DNA of 41,010 nt from Pseudomonadota bacterium (lineage in GTDB: Bacteria; Pseudomonadota; Gammaproteobacteria; Burkholderiales; Burkholderiaceae_B): positions 1 through 41,010 of the forward strand of contig JAEWFK010000030.1 of NCBI GenBank assembly GCA_023388835.1, in the 5' to 3' direction. How positions within the stretch are numbered: position 1 is the first letter of the stretch; each line of letters opens with the position of its first letter. Below the pieces are notes generated by a model. That model worked only from the letters and a program-made list of their open reading frames with translations. It ran no database searches and was not told the DNA's origin. This document shows, piece by piece, positions 40,340-41,010 of the stretch. The position numbers were made by a program, and so were the translations under genes.

Positions 40340-41010
40340 GCATCCAGGAAGATCTCATCCGTGGCTGGCTCACCGGTCTGCAGACGAACATCGTCAGCGA
40401 GCTCGAGCACATCGGCGAGGCGCCGTTCGCCGACGACGCCTGGGTCCGCCCGGAAGGCGGCGGCGGCCTGAGCCGCTACCTGGAAAACGGCCCCGTATTC
40501 GAACGTGCTGCCGTACTGTTCAGCCACGTTCAAGGCAGCCACCTGCCCCCCACGGCAAGTGCCCGGCGCCCTCAGTTGGCCGGGCGGCCCTGGCAGGCCA
40601 TGGGCGTGTCGCTGGTGCTGCACCCGCGCAACCCCTTCGTTCCCACGGCACACATGAATGTCCGCTGCTTCGTCGCTCGGGCCGAATCGCCGCGAAACGA
40701 GGACGTCTTCTGGTTCGGTGGCGGGCTCGATCTCACCCCCTACTATCCCTTTGAGGAAGACGTCAGGCATTTTCACCAGGTGTGCCGCGACGCCCTGCTG
40801 CCCTTCGGACCGAATAAGTATCCAGCCTGGAAGCAGGCCTGCGATGAGTACTTCTATCTTAAGCACCGGGGCGAGACCCGTGGCGTTGGCGGCCTGTTCT
40901 TCGACGACCTGAACGAGGACGGCTTCGATGTCAGTTACGCCTTGACCCGGGCGGTGGGCGACTGCTTTCTTCCCGCCTACCTGCCCATTGTCGCGCGCCG
41001 CAAAGCCACA
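40336..41010 (+). CDS. hemF: Oxygen-dependent coproporphyrinogen III oxidase, 5' part (3' end outside window)
   Basis: The frame starts at ATG 40336, overlapping the purD stop by 4 nt, and is still open at the window end (225 codons of about 300). It encodes the enzyme that oxidatively decarboxylates coproporphyrinogen III to protoporphyrinogen IX in heme synthesis. Family signatures are GVSLVLHPRNPFVPTAHMN (conserved histidines), FWFGGGLDLTPYYPFEEDVRHFH and YFYLKHRGETRGVGGLFFDDL. Because the stop lies outside the window, an ORF search requiring a stop would miss it. Confidence 0.95.
   Translation, partial: MSIQEDLIRGWLTGLQTNIVSELEHIGEAPFADDAWVRPEGGGGLSRYLENGPVFERAAVLFSHVQGSHLPPTASARRPQLAGRPWQAMGVSLVLHPRNPFVPTAHMNVRCFVARAESPRNEDVFWFGGGLDLTPYYPFEEDVRHFHQVCRDALLPFGPNKYPAWKQACDEYFYLKHRGETRGVGGLFFDDLNEDGFDVSYALTRAVGDCFLPAYLPIVARRKAT

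Overview
The window looks like a chromosomal segment of a GC-rich betaproteobacterium in the Burkholderiales, most likely an Alcaligenaceae member related to Bordetella or Pusillimonas. This rests on recognisable protein families and on the yebC-purD-hemF order; it is inferred, not tested by database search. Apart from two genes cut by the window ends, every gene is an intact ORF. No insertion sequence, phage gene, CRISPR array or rRNA is visible. One tRNA gene is present, tRNA-Lys(CTT).

Layout. 1-264: tail of an unknown gene. 375-3236 (-): B12-dependent class II ribonucleotide reductase, with a clear -10 box and a hairpin leader. 3445-6040 (-): cyanide-insensitive-type cytochrome bd oxidase operon (cioA, cioB and a 45-aa DUF2474 protein). 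6128-6730 (-): SYLF/Ysc84 lipoprotein. 6882-10339 (+): formate-dehydrogenase-like molybdoenzyme plus a DUF1641 protein, closed by a bidirectional terminator shared with tRNA-Lys. 10555-11967 (-): purB. 12196-12810 (+): a GST. 12900-20328 (-): a FAD-linked D-lactate-dehydrogenase-type enzyme, glcD, glcE, glcF, mnmA and a TauE/SafE transporter. 20441-21547 (-): DAHP synthase.

Two parts stand out. First, DAHP synthase is preceded by a 28-codon leader ORF (21629-21715, -) with 7 Phe and 2 Tyr codons in an 11-codon stretch. A perfect intrinsic terminator and a plausible competing antiterminator follow it, which is the architecture of ribosome-mediated Phe/Tyr attenuation. Second, 21.9-27.0 kb holds an ectoine-type module: an ABC importer (ehuBCDA), an EctB-like class III aminotransferase and a MarR regulator. 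The EctB-like protein has Arg at the PLP-lysine position and has lost other cofactor motifs. The EhuB-like binding protein lacks an aromatic residue of the expected ligand cage. An AT-rich pseudopalindrome resembling an EctR operator overlaps the ehuB promoter.

27.2-41.0 kb is mostly housekeeping: tldD and a nitrilase-family hydrolase (-), an H-NS-like protein (+), a DUF4136 lipoprotein (-), pepN and fbp (+), a quinone oxidoreductase (-) divergent from an EamA transporter (+), a HerA-like ATPase (-), then yebC, purD and the 5' part of hemF (+), where the window ends.
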